A stretch of 64,000 nt of DNA from Bacillus sp. FJAT-45037 (GCF_002797325.1 NZ_KZ454938.1:105322-169321); one strand, 5' to 3'; shown: positions 35,421-44,282, numbered from the stretch's first letter. Numbers and translations: made by a program. Notes: generated from the sequence alone by a model not told the origin.

Positions 35421-36515
35421 GTGAAGGGACATATTCGACATTATTATGCGGGAGGAAATACAGCGAAAGGGTTTTATAGTCTGTATGATTCAGCCATTGA
35501 TGAACTTGATCGTCTCTACATTTTAAAAGGAGGTCCAGGTACAGGGAAGTCAACATTAATGAAAGCGATTGGTGAAGAAATGGTCTCAAACGGGATCGAT
35601 GTTGAGTACTTACATTGTTCTTCTGATACTCATTCAATTGATGGAATCATAATTCCTAAGCATAAGCTTGGAATTGTCGATGGAACACCTCCTCATGTTA
35701 TCGAACCAAAAGCACCAGGGGTCGTAGAGGAATATGTCAATCTCGGGGTAGCGTGGGATCGTGAGAAGCTGATGCCACATAAAGAGGAAATTCTTCAATT
35801 AACGAAACAAATTTCTGAGCTTTTTCAGAAAGCTTATGATACATTCGCCGCCTCGCTCCGTGCTCACGATGACATTGAAGAGATCTATATTGCTAATATG
35901 GATTTTGTTAAGGCTGACCAATTAGCAGAAGAGTTGATCGAGAAGTTTTACGGAGAAGAAATGATCGGGAAGACTTCAAGTGTGAAACATCGATTTCTCG
36001 GTGCAGCTACTCCTGTAGGGGCTGTGGATTTTGTTCAAAACTTAACAGAAGATATTTTGGATCGTTATTTCATTAAGGGGCGAGCAGGATCAGGAAAGTC
36101 AACGATGCTAAAGAAAATCGCGCGAGCAGGAGAAGAACGAGGATTCGATGTGGAAGTGTATCATTGCGGCTTTGATCCCAATAGTTTGGATATGGTAATT
36201 ATCAGGGAAAAAAGCATAGCGATTTTTGATAGTACAGCTCCGCATGAATATTTTCCGGAGCGAGATGGAGATCATATCGTTGATGTATATGAGCGATGTA
36301 TTAATGAAGGAACTGATGAAACGTTTGCCGAAGACATTGCTCGGACGACTCAATCATATAAGGAGAAAATGAAAAAAGCGATCTCCTTTTTGTCGGAAGC
36401 AAAAACACAAAGAGATCAACTAGAAGCAATCTACATCGAGGCGATGGACTTCACTAAAGTAGATCGCATTCGTGAAAATCTACTGCAAGAAATTCTTGAA
36501 TGTATAAGTGAATAA
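35421..36515 (+). CDS. Tandem P-loop ATPase (PRK06851-like)
   Basis: A 364-residue cytoplasmic protein made of two homologous halves. Each half has a Walker A motif, GGPGTGKST near residue 39 and GRAGSGKST near 220, followed at the same spacing by the patterns DVEYLHCSSD / DVEVYHCGFD, DGIIIPKHKLGIVDGT / DMVIIREKSIAIFDST and a PH or PHEYFP stretch. So it arose by internal duplication. A longer frame begins at 35394, but the GTG at 35421 has AGGAGGGTGA at ideal distance. The family is widespread in Bacilli and Clostridia with no known function that I can state. The conserved cysteine and histidine (YHC) beside each ATP site are notable. It stands alone. Confidence 0.8.
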   Translation: MKGHIRHYYAGGNTAKGFYSLYDSAIDELDRLYILKGGPGTGKSTLMKAIGEEMVSNGIDVEYLHCSSDTHSIDGIIIPKHKLGIVDGTPPHVIEPKAPGVVEEYVNLGVAWDREKLMPHKEEILQLTKQISELFQKAYDTFAASLRAHDDIEEIYIANMDFVKADQLAEELIEKFYGEEMIGKTSSVKHRFLGAATPVGAVDFVQNLTEDILDRYFIKGRAGSGKSTMLKKIARAGEERGFDVEVYHCGFDPNSLDMVIIREKSIAIFDSTAPHEYFPERDGDHIVDVYERCINEGTDETFAEDIARTTQSYKEKMKKAISFLSEAKTQRDQLEAIYIEAMDFTKVDRIRENLLQEILECISE

Positions 36516-36527
36516 AGTTGTTTTACT

Positions 36528-36563
36528 AGGTGCTTTGAAACCTCTATTCAAAGTGCCTCTTTA
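36528..36563 (+). terminator. Weak terminator-like hairpin after the tandem ATPase
   Basis: AGGTGCTTTGAA (36528-36539) pairs with TTCAAAGTGCCT (36547-36558) with two wobble pairs, followed by CTTTA only. Confidence 0.5.
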
Positions 36564-36786
36564 GTAATGGGACATCTTGAAAGACAAGACACAAGGATTG
36601 ACTAATTTATTAAAACTTCCGATTTAATGTAAGTGGACCAAATATTGTTGATTCTTCTGAAAACTAAGAAATATAATTAACAAGGAAGTAACTAGTACAA
36701 AGAAAGTGGATTCTTGAATAGGATTTAGTTATATTAACTTAGTAATATAGTTTGCTGCTGATAATTTAATTAAAGAGGAGGGTTAT

Positions 36787-37464
36787 ATGAAGCATACTGG
36801 TCGAATATCAAGCATCCTATTAGTGATGGTCATTCAAACGGCACACGTGATCTATTATATGAATCGAGATGGGTATGTTGATTTTATTGGTTGGATTGGA
36901 TATCCTCTGTTGCTCTTGATTTCATACTGGACGGGATTGCAATATGATAAGGCGAATTATTATTCTGCGAAAGACCCACTGACGGACTTATACAATCGAC
37001 GCTACATGATGAAATATTTTAAGAAATATTCACGTATGGCGAAAAGTAGAAAAAAAAAGCTCTTTATCCTTCTTTTTGATTGTGATCGTTTTAAAGAAAT
37101 CAATGATCGCTATGGTCATGCCGTTGGGGATCAAATCCTTAGAGAAGTTGGTAAAGTGTTGTCGTATAAACGAAAAGAACTTTTTAGTGTAGCGAGATGG
37201 GGCGGGGATGAGTTTTTGGCGGTCGGTTGTTGTCAGGATCATACTGAGGTTCAGAGGTTAATGAAGGAACTAACACAGGCCTTTTATAATATTAAGGTGG
37301 AAAAAGTCAATGGACCGATCTCTATTTCCATTGGTTCAGTGATTCAAGAAGATGCAAATGGTTGTATGCATGAGTTAATCAGCGCTGCTGATGCATCGAT
37401 GTATAATGAAAAGGGACGAGACAGACTTGTATACACAGAAAAAGAAAGTCTTCATTCTGTATGA
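36787..37464 (+). CDS. Membrane GGDEF diguanylate cyclase
   Basis: A 225-residue protein with two predicted membrane helices in the first 55 residues and one GGDEF domain (about 62-215). It has AKDPLTDLYNRRY, FDCDRFKEINDRYGHAVGD and an intact RWGGDEF active site, so it should make c-di-GMP from two GTP. The RxxD inhibitory site usually five residues before the motif is not present (the region reads RKELFSVA). There is no sensor domain beyond the membrane helices, so activity may be set by expression or membrane state. ATG at 36787 follows AAAGAGGAGGGTT. A terminator follows it. Confidence 0.88.
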   Translation: MKHTGRISSILLVMVIQTAHVIYYMNRDGYVDFIGWIGYPLLLLISYWTGLQYDKANYYSAKDPLTDLYNRRYMMKYFKKYSRMAKSRKKKLFILLFDCDRFKEINDRYGHAVGDQILREVGKVLSYKRKELFSVARWGGDEFLAVGCCQDHTEVQRLMKELTQAFYNIKVEKVNGPISISIGSVIQEDANGCMHELISAADASMYNEKGRDRLVYTEKESLHSV

Positions 37465-37496
37465 AAAGTCTTTAAAGGCGAACTCCTTATTCAAAG

Positions 37497-37527
37497 AAGA
37501 ATGATCTATATGGTCATTCTTTTTTTG
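37497..37527 (+). terminator. Intrinsic terminator after the GGDEF gene
   Basis: AAGAATGATC (37497-37506) pairs with GGTCATTCTT (37512-37521) with one G-U pair, followed by a run of T. Confidence 0.8.
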
Positions 37528-37668
37528 ATGCTGCTCAGATGTTTTAACATGTCTAGAAAGAGGAACTTAGACATGTTAGGAAACGGTAGATGGTTCAGTT
37601 TCTACATAGGACTTACTTATGGTACGATCTACATATTGAAAAAAATCCCAAGGGGTGAGCATAATACA

Positions 37669-38175
37669 ATGTATGATCCAACTATTTTTGATAATTTAAA
37701 AGTCGCGTTTGAGAATTATATATATGATCTAGATAATTTAGATGAGATGATTGCGATTAATCATCGTATCGATCGAATTGAGATGTCCGTCATGGCAAGA
37801 GAGTTTGCAATGTGCTTTTCCTTGCGCCAACGTCCGGATGTCTCAGCTAAGATTTCTTTACAGACATCAGTTCAGGATCTAGCCTCAGAAATATTAGAAA
37901 GAGATGACGATGATATCGGATGCTTATTATCGGTTCAATTCCAAATGCATGTATCAGATGTTGAGAAGAAATGTCCTGAAATTGAAGAGATATTAGCTGA
38001 TATTTGGCAACCTGAAGTACCAATTACTCAAACGTTAAGTTGGGAATACGGCAAACGAGAAACGAGCTACGAGAATTTGATCACTGTCTCATTCCCATCA
38101 AAGATCAATGAGGAACAAATGGAACAGATACCTGAATTTATTGATCACGTATTATGGAGTTTACGGAAGTTATAG
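37669..38175 (+). CDS. Hypothetical 168-residue protein
   Basis: An acidic soluble protein with no signal, membrane span or metal motif. It begins MYDPTIFDNLKVAFENYIYDLDNLD and has the regions RIDRIEMSVMAREFAMCFSL and LSWEYGKRETSYENLITVSFP. The open frame reaches back to 37501, inside the preceding terminator, but ATG at 37669 with AGGGGTGAGC is clearly the start. I do not recognise the family. It lies ten bases before an alpha/beta hydrolase gene on the same strand, so the two are almost certainly cotranscribed. Confidence 0.75.
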   Translation: MYDPTIFDNLKVAFENYIYDLDNLDEMIAINHRIDRIEMSVMAREFAMCFSLRQRPDVSAKISLQTSVQDLASEILERDDDDIGCLLSVQFQMHVSDVEKKCPEIEEILADIWQPEVPITQTLSWEYGKRETSYENLITVSFPSKINEEQMEQIPEFIDHVLWSLRKL

Positions 38176-38185
38176 AGGTGATGAT

Positions 38186-39112
38186 ATGAATCAGATAGAG
38201 CAAGCCCTTCAACGAATTCGTGACGCAAATGAAGATTTTAACCAAATCGATTCAAGGCTAAAAGAAGATATGCTAGTGTATCTTGATTATTATCAACTAA
38301 CGTGTTCGGAAGTGGAACATCGTTATGGATATGAAGAAATTGATGGGAAGAGGATTTTCTTACAGTCTTTCTGGCCTAAAGAAGCAAAAGCCGTAGTCTT
38401 AGTCGTTCACGGGTATTTTGATCATACAGGGACGATGAGTTCTTTGATTCGTTATTTGACGAGTCATGGGTACGCTGTTTTCAGCTATGATCTAGAAGGT
38501 CATGGCTTATCAAGTGGAGAACGTGCTTGTATAGATGATTTCACTCAATATGTCGAGGTGTTTAAAGCGATCAGTCAACGACATATCTTCCAAGCCTCAC
38601 TTCCAAATGCAGTGATTGCTCATAGTACGGGGGCCGCTGTGGTGATCGATTGCGTTCTTCGTTCGAGCGCTTTTCATAAGGTCGTTTTATTAGCGCCACT
38701 AGTCCGTTCTTATAGATGGCATGTTTCAAGGTTTGGACGAAAGGTAATTGGACCACTTTTTCAATCAGCCAAACGAGTATATCGTGTGAACTCTTCTAGT
38801 GAAGGGCATCTAAATTTTGTGAAGAAGGACCCACTGCAACATGATCTCTTACCGTTTCGGTGGCTAGATGCGCTTTATAACTGGAATTTACGTATTAAGG
38901 AGCAGGCAGAATCTAACAAGAAAGTCCTTGTTATTCAAGGTAATTTAGATAAAACGGTGGACTGGCGTTACAATTGTCCTTTTATTCATGAAAAGTTACC
39001 GAATAGTGAAATAGTCATGGTTGATGGAGGAGATCATCAACTGATCAATGAGAGTATGCCGATAAGAGAATTAACATTTTCATTAATTGATCAGTATTTA
39101 AAAGAACAATAA
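38186..39112 (+). CDS. Alpha/beta hydrolase (monoacylglycerol lipase / lysophospholipase-like)
   Basis: A 308-residue protein of the Hydrolase_4 group. It shows VVHGYFDHTGTMSSL for the oxyanion region, YDLEGHGLSSG, and a nucleophile elbow VIAHSTGAAV with Ser in AHSTG, where the usual first glycine is alanine. The acid DKTVDW and the histidine in DGGDHQLINE complete the triad. No signal peptide, so it is cytoplasmic or membrane associated. Homologues hydrolyse monoacylglycerols or lysophospholipids; the substrate here is inferred only. The frame is open from 38108, but ATG at 38186 with AGAGGTGATGAT is the start, right after the 168-residue gene. Confidence 0.85.
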   Translation: MNQIEQALQRIRDANEDFNQIDSRLKEDMLVYLDYYQLTCSEVEHRYGYEEIDGKRIFLQSFWPKEAKAVVLVVHGYFDHTGTMSSLIRYLTSHGYAVFSYDLEGHGLSSGERACIDDFTQYVEVFKAISQRHIFQASLPNAVIAHSTGAAVVIDCVLRSSAFHKVVLLAPLVRSYRWHVSRFGRKVIGPLFQSAKRVYRVNSSSEGHLNFVKKDPLQHDLLPFRWLDALYNWNLRIKEQAESNKKVLVIQGNLDKTVDWRYNCPFIHEKLPNSEIVMVDGGDHQLINESMPIRELTFSLIDQYLKEQ

Positions 39113-39177
39113 GAGAATTATTATATGATTATAGTGAGTGGAATGAAATCCATTTAATTAGAGAGGAGAGGATGATT

Positions 39178-39903
39178 ATGATGAACGAAAAGGTGACAAT
39201 CCGCTCTTTCGGCGATACGTCAATCATTGTCTCGTTTGGTAATGAGATTGATAGCAATATACATAACCGAGTAAAGGCATTTACAGAGTATCTTGACAGA
39301 CATCCTATTGTCGGGATGGTTGAGTATGTCTTAGCTTTTACAAGTGTGACTATTTTTTATGATCCTCTTGAAGTTGTTCAACGGAAGAGGACAGAGGAAG
39401 TGTATTCACCGTATAAACTCGTGCGAATAGAAGTGGAAGAGGCACTTTCGAAGGTGAAATCGACGCAATCAAATCGCGGAAGACAGGTGGAAATTCCTGT
39501 TTATTATGGTGGTGAATATGGAGAAGATTTAGAATTTGTCGCAAGCCATAATGAATTGTCTGTAGAAGAAGTCATCGACATTCACTCATCTGCAGAATAC
39601 CTTGTGTATATGATTGGATTTGCACCTGGATTTCCATACTTAGGAGGGGTGTCAGAGCGTATTGCTACGCCACGAAGATCAAGTCCACGGTCTTCCATTT
39701 CAAAAGGATCAGTCGGTATTGCAGGGAAACAGACTGGTGTATATTCATTATCAACACCTGGTGGTTGGCAAATTATAGGGCGCACACCATTGGAACTGTT
39801 TCGCCCTCATGAGAAGACCCCGTCTTATTTGCAACCAGGTGATCGGATTCGATTTACTCAAATTACACTAGATCAATACCACGCATATAAGGAGGAAGTT
39901 TGA
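39178..39903 (+). CDS. pxpB: 5-Oxoprolinase subunit PxpB (KipI family)
   Basis: A protein of about 241 residues. PxpB, PxpC and PxpA form the ATP-dependent enzyme that opens 5-oxoproline, a spontaneous breakdown product of glutamine, to glutamate. The sequence has GDTSIIVSFG at the N-terminus and the strong family block YMIGFAPGFPYLGG, then SVGIAGKQTGVYSLSTPGGWQIIGRTP. B. subtilis KipI is the same family and inhibits the sporulation kinase KinA. ATG codons at 39172, 39178 and 39181 are in frame; GAGAGGAGAGG fits 39178 best. The stop overlaps pxpC by one base (TGATG). Confidence 0.93.
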   Translation: MMNEKVTIRSFGDTSIIVSFGNEIDSNIHNRVKAFTEYLDRHPIVGMVEYVLAFTSVTIFYDPLEVVQRKRTEEVYSPYKLVRIEVEEALSKVKSTQSNRGRQVEIPVYYGGEYGEDLEFVASHNELSVEEVIDIHSSAEYLVYMIGFAPGFPYLGGVSERIATPRRSSPRSSISKGSVGIAGKQTGVYSLSTPGGWQIIGRTPLELFRPHEKTPSYLQPGDRIRFTQITLDQYHAYKEEV

Positions 39904-40910
39904 TGAGCATAAAAGTATTACGCCCAGGGCTATTAACAACGATTCAAGATCTAGGTCGTTATGGTTATCAGAAGTATGGCGTAATTGTCAGTGGAGCAAT
40001 GGATACCTATGCTCATCGAATGGCAAATATCTTAGTTGGTAATAATGAAGGAGAGGGTTGTCTTGAAATTACCCTCACAGGACCTACTCTCGAAATAAAA
40101 ACAGATGTGTTACTTTCAATTACTGGAGGCAACCTATCTCCAAGCATCGGGAACCGTCAACTTCCTTTATGGAGACCCGTGTTTGTAAAAAAAGGAAGCA
40201 TCATCCGTTTTGGAAAAGGTCTCTCTGGATGCAGAGCTTATGTAGCTGTTGCTGGCGGGTTTAATGTGGCTGATGTTATGGGAAGCAAAAGTACATACAT
40301 ACGAGCAGAAATCGGAGGATTTCATGGACGAGCGTTACAAGAAGGAGATGAGATTCGTATTGGAAAAGGGGAGTCTGCTCATTTTCATTACTTCTCTAAC
40401 ACCTTGAAAAAATCCGGAACCAAACTTTTTTATGCACCGACTTGGCGAACGAAATCTCATGTGAATCAAGCGAAGAATGAGGTTTTGATACGAGTTATGC
40501 AAGGCACCCATCACGATCTATTTACAGAAGAGGCACAAAAGCAGTTCTTTACCAGCTCGTTTCATGTGACACCTCAGTCAGATCGAATGGGGTACCGGTT
40601 AAAAGGGCCACAGCTTGAGTTAAACAAAGAATATGATGTGATTTCTGAAGCTGTACCATTAGGAACGATTCAAGTTCCGTCGGATGGCAACCCAATTATT
40701 CTATTAGCAGATCGTCAAACAACAGGGGGATACCCGAGAATCGGGCAAGTGATCTCGGTCGATATTCCTAAGCTAGCACAGCTCAAACCAGGTGAAAAAA
40801 TTGTTTTTAATGAAGTTACTTTAGAAGAAGCTGAGAATCTTTACTTAATGAGGGAACGAGAGTTTAAAGATGTGAAGATGGGAATTTGGTTGAAGTGGCT
40901 TAATGATTAA
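39903..40910 (+). CDS. pxpC: 5-Oxoprolinase subunit PxpC (KipA family)
   Basis: A 335-residue biotin-dependent carboxylase-like (AHS2) domain protein, the partner of PxpB in 5-oxoprolinase. It opens MSIKVLRPGLLTTIQDLGRYGYQ, includes YVAVAGGFNV and DRMGYRLKGP, and closes with LADRQTTGGYPRIGQVISVDIPKLAQLKPG, all typical of the family. The ATG at 39903 shares a base with the pxpB stop and follows GGAGGAAGTT; an in-frame TTG one codon earlier is less likely. The NRAMP-like transporter gene comes about 50 bases downstream in the same operon. Confidence 0.94.
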   Translation: MSIKVLRPGLLTTIQDLGRYGYQKYGVIVSGAMDTYAHRMANILVGNNEGEGCLEITLTGPTLEIKTDVLLSITGGNLSPSIGNRQLPLWRPVFVKKGSIIRFGKGLSGCRAYVAVAGGFNVADVMGSKSTYIRAEIGGFHGRALQEGDEIRIGKGESAHFHYFSNTLKKSGTKLFYAPTWRTKSHVNQAKNEVLIRVMQGTHHDLFTEEAQKQFFTSSFHVTPQSDRMGYRLKGPQLELNKEYDVISEAVPLGTIQVPSDGNPIILLADRQTTGGYPRIGQVISVDIPKLAQLKPGEKIVFNEVTLEEAENLYLMREREFKDVKMGIWLKWLND

Positions 40911-40959
40911 GGCATGTGAAAAAATACGGACGCTATGGATCTGAGGAAAGGTGAACACG

Positions 40960-42189
40960 TTGAAACCAAACTCACTAGATGAACAACAAGGAAAAATGAC
41001 AGCAAAAGAACGTCTAAGTGCAATGATGGGAGCGGCATTTTTAATGGCTACTTCTGCGATCGGACCAGGCTTTCTAACCCAGACTGCTGTATTTACAGAA
41101 GAATTATTGGCAAGCTTTGCTTTTATTATTTTAGCCTCGATCATTTTAGATATCGGAGCACAAATGAACATTTGGAGAATTATAGCCGTTTCAAAAATGA
41201 GAGGACAAGAAATTGCGAATGCAGTCTTCCCGGGTCTTGGTTATGTCGTGGCGTTTTTTATCGTGTTAGGCGGACTTGCGTTTAACATTGGTAACGTAGC
41301 TGGTGGAGGTCTTGGTGTCAACGCCCTAATGGGGCTTGATACGAGAATTGGTGCTGTGATGACAGGAGCAATTTGTATTTTGATCTTTTCACTAAAAGAA
41401 GCGAATGTAGCGATGGACAAAATTGTTCGTTATCTAGGAGGGTTGATGATTCTCCTAACGACATATGTCATGTTCGTGAGTAAGCCTCCTTATGCAGAAG
41501 CTGCGTTACGTACTGTAGCTCCGCTTGAATTGGACTTTTTAGCCCTTATCACCGTGGTAGGAGGTACAGTCGGCGGTTACATTACCTTCGCTGGTGGACA
41601 TCGATTATTAGAAGCTGGAATCTCCGGGAAAGAAAACATTCGTCAGGTGACCAATACCGCGGTGTCTGGGATCGTGGTTGCTTCCATTATGAGATTCATT
41701 CTTTTCCTAGCCGTACTTGGTGTCGTTTCAGCTGGCTTTGCTTTAAACGCTGAGAACCCGACAGCTTCTGTTTTCCAAATTGCGGCAGGTGAGGTAGGAT
41801 ATCGCATATTCGGTCTTGTCTTGTGGGCGGCTGGAATTACGTCTGTTATTGGAGCAGCTTATACATCTGTTACCTTTTTAACGACGTTCCACTCAAGCAT
41901 TGAGAGAAATAAAAATTATTGGACGATCGGATTCATCGTCTTTTCTACAGCGGTCTTTTCCATCATTGGTCGTCCTGTGACTTTGTTGATTTTAGCTGGG
42001 GCATTTAATGGCTTGATTCTTCCATTAACACTATCATGTGTACTGTTAGCGGCACATCGATCGAAAATTGTCGGTGACTACAAACACCCAATATGGATGA
42101 CTGTTTTTGGTGCGATCATCGTACTTTTAACTATCTATTTAGGTATCTATACATTAATTCAGATGGTTCCACAGTTATTCGGCGCGTAA
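40960..42189 (+). CDS. NRAMP-like transporter of the YcsG type, lacking metal motifs
   Basis: A membrane protein of about 409 residues with 11 or so helices and the NRAMP fold. In helix 1 the metal-binding DPGN of true Nramp metal carriers is replaced by GPGF (AIGPGFLTQTA), and in helix 6 the MPH motif is absent (VGGYITFAGGH). B. subtilis YcsG occupies the same position between ycsF and kipIA genes. Its place between pxpC and pxpA suggests uptake of 5-oxoproline or a related amide rather than metal ions (inference). Starts: GTG 40951 overlaps the Shine-Dalgarno region; TTG 40960 has AAAGGTGA at good spacing. Confidence 0.85.
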   Translation: MKPNSLDEQQGKMTAKERLSAMMGAAFLMATSAIGPGFLTQTAVFTEELLASFAFIILASIILDIGAQMNIWRIIAVSKMRGQEIANAVFPGLGYVVAFFIVLGGLAFNIGNVAGGGLGVNALMGLDTRIGAVMTGAICILIFSLKEANVAMDKIVRYLGGLMILLTTYVMFVSKPPYAEAALRTVAPLELDFLALITVVGGTVGGYITFAGGHRLLEAGISGKENIRQVTNTAVSGIVVASIMRFILFLAVLGVVSAGFALNAENPTASVFQIAAGEVGYRIFGLVLWAAGITSVIGAAYTSVTFLTTFHSSIERNKNYWTIGFIVFSTAVFSIIGRPVTLLILAGAFNGLILPLTLSCVLLAAHRSKIVGDYKHPIWMTVFGAIIVLLTIYLGIYTLIQMVPQLFGA

Positions 42190-42206
42190 AGGGAGGAATT
42201 ATATTT

Positions 42207-43004
42207 ATGAAGCAAATAGATTTAAATTGTGATTTAGGAGAGAGTTTTGGCTCCTATACAATTGGTCAAGATGAGCTGATTTTAGATCATATTTCATCAG
42301 CGAACATCGCTTGTGGTTATCATGCAGGCGATCATAATGTGATGGCAAAGACCGTGAAGATGGCAAAAGAAAAAGGGGTGAGCATCGGTGCTCATCCAGG
42401 GTTTCAGGATTTAATGGGGTTTGGTCGACGAGTGATTGAGACAAGTCAAATAGACATCTATAATTCGGTTGTTTATCAAATCAATGCGTTAAAAGGGTTC
42501 TGCCAACTATATAATGTACGTATGAAACACGTGAAACCACATGGAGCTTTGTATAATATGGCCGCAAAGGATGCTGGGGTTGCCAAAGCCATTGCTGAGG
42601 CTGTCTATGATGCAGATGCTACTCTAATTTTATTTGGGTTATCAGGCAGTGAGCTAACGAAAAAAGGAGAAGAACTTGGTTTAACAGTCGCTCATGAAGT
42701 TTTTGCAGACCGTACGTACCAACGCGATGGTTCATTAACACCACGAACACAGACAAATGCGCTTCTTCACGATACAGATGAAGCTGTGAAGCAAGTATTG
42801 CAAATAGTTCAAACAGGAACGGTGGTTGCAGTAGACGGAACGACGATTCCAATAAAATCAGATACCATCTGCATACACGGGGACGGGGAGCATGCGTTAG
42901 CGTTTGCTGATAGTTTAAATAAAATCATAACAACGAATGGCATTAAGATTAAACCTATACAGCAAGGCATTACCATGTTTGAAGATTCATCAGACAAAGC
43001 TTAG
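42207..43004 (+). CDS. pxpA: 5-Oxoprolinase subunit PxpA (LamB/YcsF family)
   Basis: A 265-residue protein of the LamB/YcsF family, a polysaccharide-deacetylase-like fold that supplies the third 5-oxoprolinase component. Conserved blocks: IDLNCDLGESFG at the N-terminus, SANIACGYHAGDHNVM, IGAHPGFQDLMGFGRR, VKPHGALYNM and VAHEVFADRTYQRDGSLTPR. A longer frame opening at 42093 overlaps the transporter gene out of frame; ATG at 42207 with AAAGGGAGGAATT is the start. It is the last gene of pxpB-pxpC-ycsG-pxpA. The kipR regulator and ycsI gene of the B. subtilis operon are not present here. Confidence 0.94.
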   Translation: MKQIDLNCDLGESFGSYTIGQDELILDHISSANIACGYHAGDHNVMAKTVKMAKEKGVSIGAHPGFQDLMGFGRRVIETSQIDIYNSVVYQINALKGFCQLYNVRMKHVKPHGALYNMAAKDAGVAKAIAEAVYDADATLILFGLSGSELTKKGEELGLTVAHEVFADRTYQRDGSLTPRTQTNALLHDTDEAVKQVLQIVQTGTVVAVDGTTIPIKSDTICIHGDGEHALAFADSLNKIITTNGIKIKPIQQGITMFEDSSDKA

Positions 43005-43027
43005 AAGAAATTATAAATAAACAAAAA

Positions 43028-43070
43028 AATAAGACTGCAGCAAAAGATTTATGCTGTAGTCTTATTTTTG
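43028..43070. terminator. Bidirectional terminator after pxpA
   Basis: AAGACTGCAGCA (43031-43042) pairs with TGCTGTAGTCTT (43052-43063), one G-U pair, flanked by A7 and ATTTTTG. It can serve pxpA and the small minus-strand gene. Confidence 0.85.
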
Positions 43071-43147
43071 ATTGTTTCATTACTTACCTGATTTTTGGCT
43101 TCTTCTAACATGGCATTTATGGATTGTATGTACTCTTTTAAACTCAT
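43049..43147 (-). CDS. Possible 32-residue small protein
   Basis: On the minus strand an ATG at 43147, eight bases after GGAGGAG, opens 32 codons ending in TAA at 43049-43051. The peptide (MSLKEYIQSINAMLEEAKNQ, then a polar tail) looks like one amphipathic helix with regular leucine and isoleucine spacing. It is convergent with pxpA and its end overlaps the shared terminator. Evidence is the near-perfect ribosome binding site and helical composition. No family recognised; regulatory micro-proteins of this size exist in Bacillus, but nothing specific ties this one to them. Confidence 0.5.
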   Translation of the reverse strand: MSLKEYIQSINAMLEEAKNQVSNETIKNKTTA

Positions 43148-43340
43148 GATTTTTTCTCCTCCAATGGTTGTTTTGTTGTTACAAGTATTATTGCCATATT
43201 CGTTATTCTATAAACCTATCAACTAAATAATAGTACGAAAGTCGGTATGGGTAAGCGTTTCTTGACACTTATTTTCTAAAAATTGATTAAGTGGTTTAGC
43301 ATTAGGGAATCGATGAAGTATTGAGATAAGGGAGGAAAAA

Positions 43341-44282
43341 ATGTTGAAAAAAATTAATGATGACATAAAAGCGTATCTAGAGAAGATTATTAAAGAAGAG
43401 AAGCAAGAAGCGAGAGATGGCAAAATTCCTGAGTATATTGAAAAAATAGACAACGAAGATCACGGGGCTATTTCTGTCGCAATCACAGGCCTTGATGGTC
43501 GGTGCATTCAAGCGGGTGATGATGATGGGAAATTCTCAATTCAAAGTATTTCTAAAGTGATTTCACTTGCTGTTGCATTGATGGACCGTGGCGAGGAAGA
43601 AGTATTTAAACATGTTGGCAAAGAACCGACTGGCGATCCTTACCATTCAATAAGTAAGATGGAGCTTCAGCAGGACGGAGGGCCATTAAACCCTATGGTC
43701 AATGCCGGTGCTATTGCTGTAGTCGGTCAAATTAAAGGGAGTTCTGTCGATGAGAAGTTTGGTAAGGTACTAGACTTAACTCGAAAGCTCGCAGCCAATG
43801 ATCAGATCGACTATAGCGAGAATATCGTCGAGGCAGAAGGTCATGACATGAATCGTGCTCTGTTTTTCTATAATCGGTACGTTGGATTTGTTAAAGGCGA
43901 GATAGAAGATGTTCTACCCGTTTATTGGAGAATGACATCGATTGAGATGACGATTACAGATCTTTCTCGTATTGCTGCAGTTATTGCCAATTATGGACAA
44001 GATCTTGATACAGGTGAGCAGCTTATACCAAGAGATGTTGTCAAAGTGTTAAAGACGTTTATGGTCACATGTGGCATGTATGATCAATCTGGTACATTTG
44101 CTGTAGATATAGGCATTCCTGCTAAAAGTGGAATTTCAGGTGGAATTATGGCTGCGATACCAGGTCGAATGGGTATTGCTGTTCTTGGACCAGACTTAAA
44201 TCGACACAATAACAGCATAGCTGGTATTCGTCTATTAAAGAAGATATCAGATCAGTGGGATTTAAGTTTGTTTAATCAATAA
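43341..44282 (+). CDS. glsA: Glutaminase
   Basis: A 313-residue serine-dependent glutaminase that hydrolyses glutamine to glutamate and ammonia. The catalytic SxxK pair is Ser69 and Lys72 in FSIQSISKVISLA. Further family blocks are GGPLNPMVNAGAIA, the Asn/Tyr region NRYVGFVKGE and AKSGISGGIMAAIPGR near the C-terminus. The length is normal. The ATG at 43341 follows GGGAGGAAAAA. Together with the 5-oxoprolinase operon just upstream it forms a small cluster for turning glutamine and its cyclised product into glutamate, though the two are separate transcription units. Confidence 0.95.
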   Translation: MLKKINDDIKAYLEKIIKEEKQEARDGKIPEYIEKIDNEDHGAISVAITGLDGRCIQAGDDDGKFSIQSISKVISLAVALMDRGEEEVFKHVGKEPTGDPYHSISKMELQQDGGPLNPMVNAGAIAVVGQIKGSSVDEKFGKVLDLTRKLAANDQIDYSENIVEAEGHDMNRALFFYNRYVGFVKGEIEDVLPVYWRMTSIEMTITDLSRIAAVIANYGQDLDTGEQLIPRDVVKVLKTFMVTCGMYDQSGTFAVDIGIPAKSGISGGIMAAIPGRMGIAVLGPDLNRHNNSIAGIRLLKKISDQWDLSLFNQ

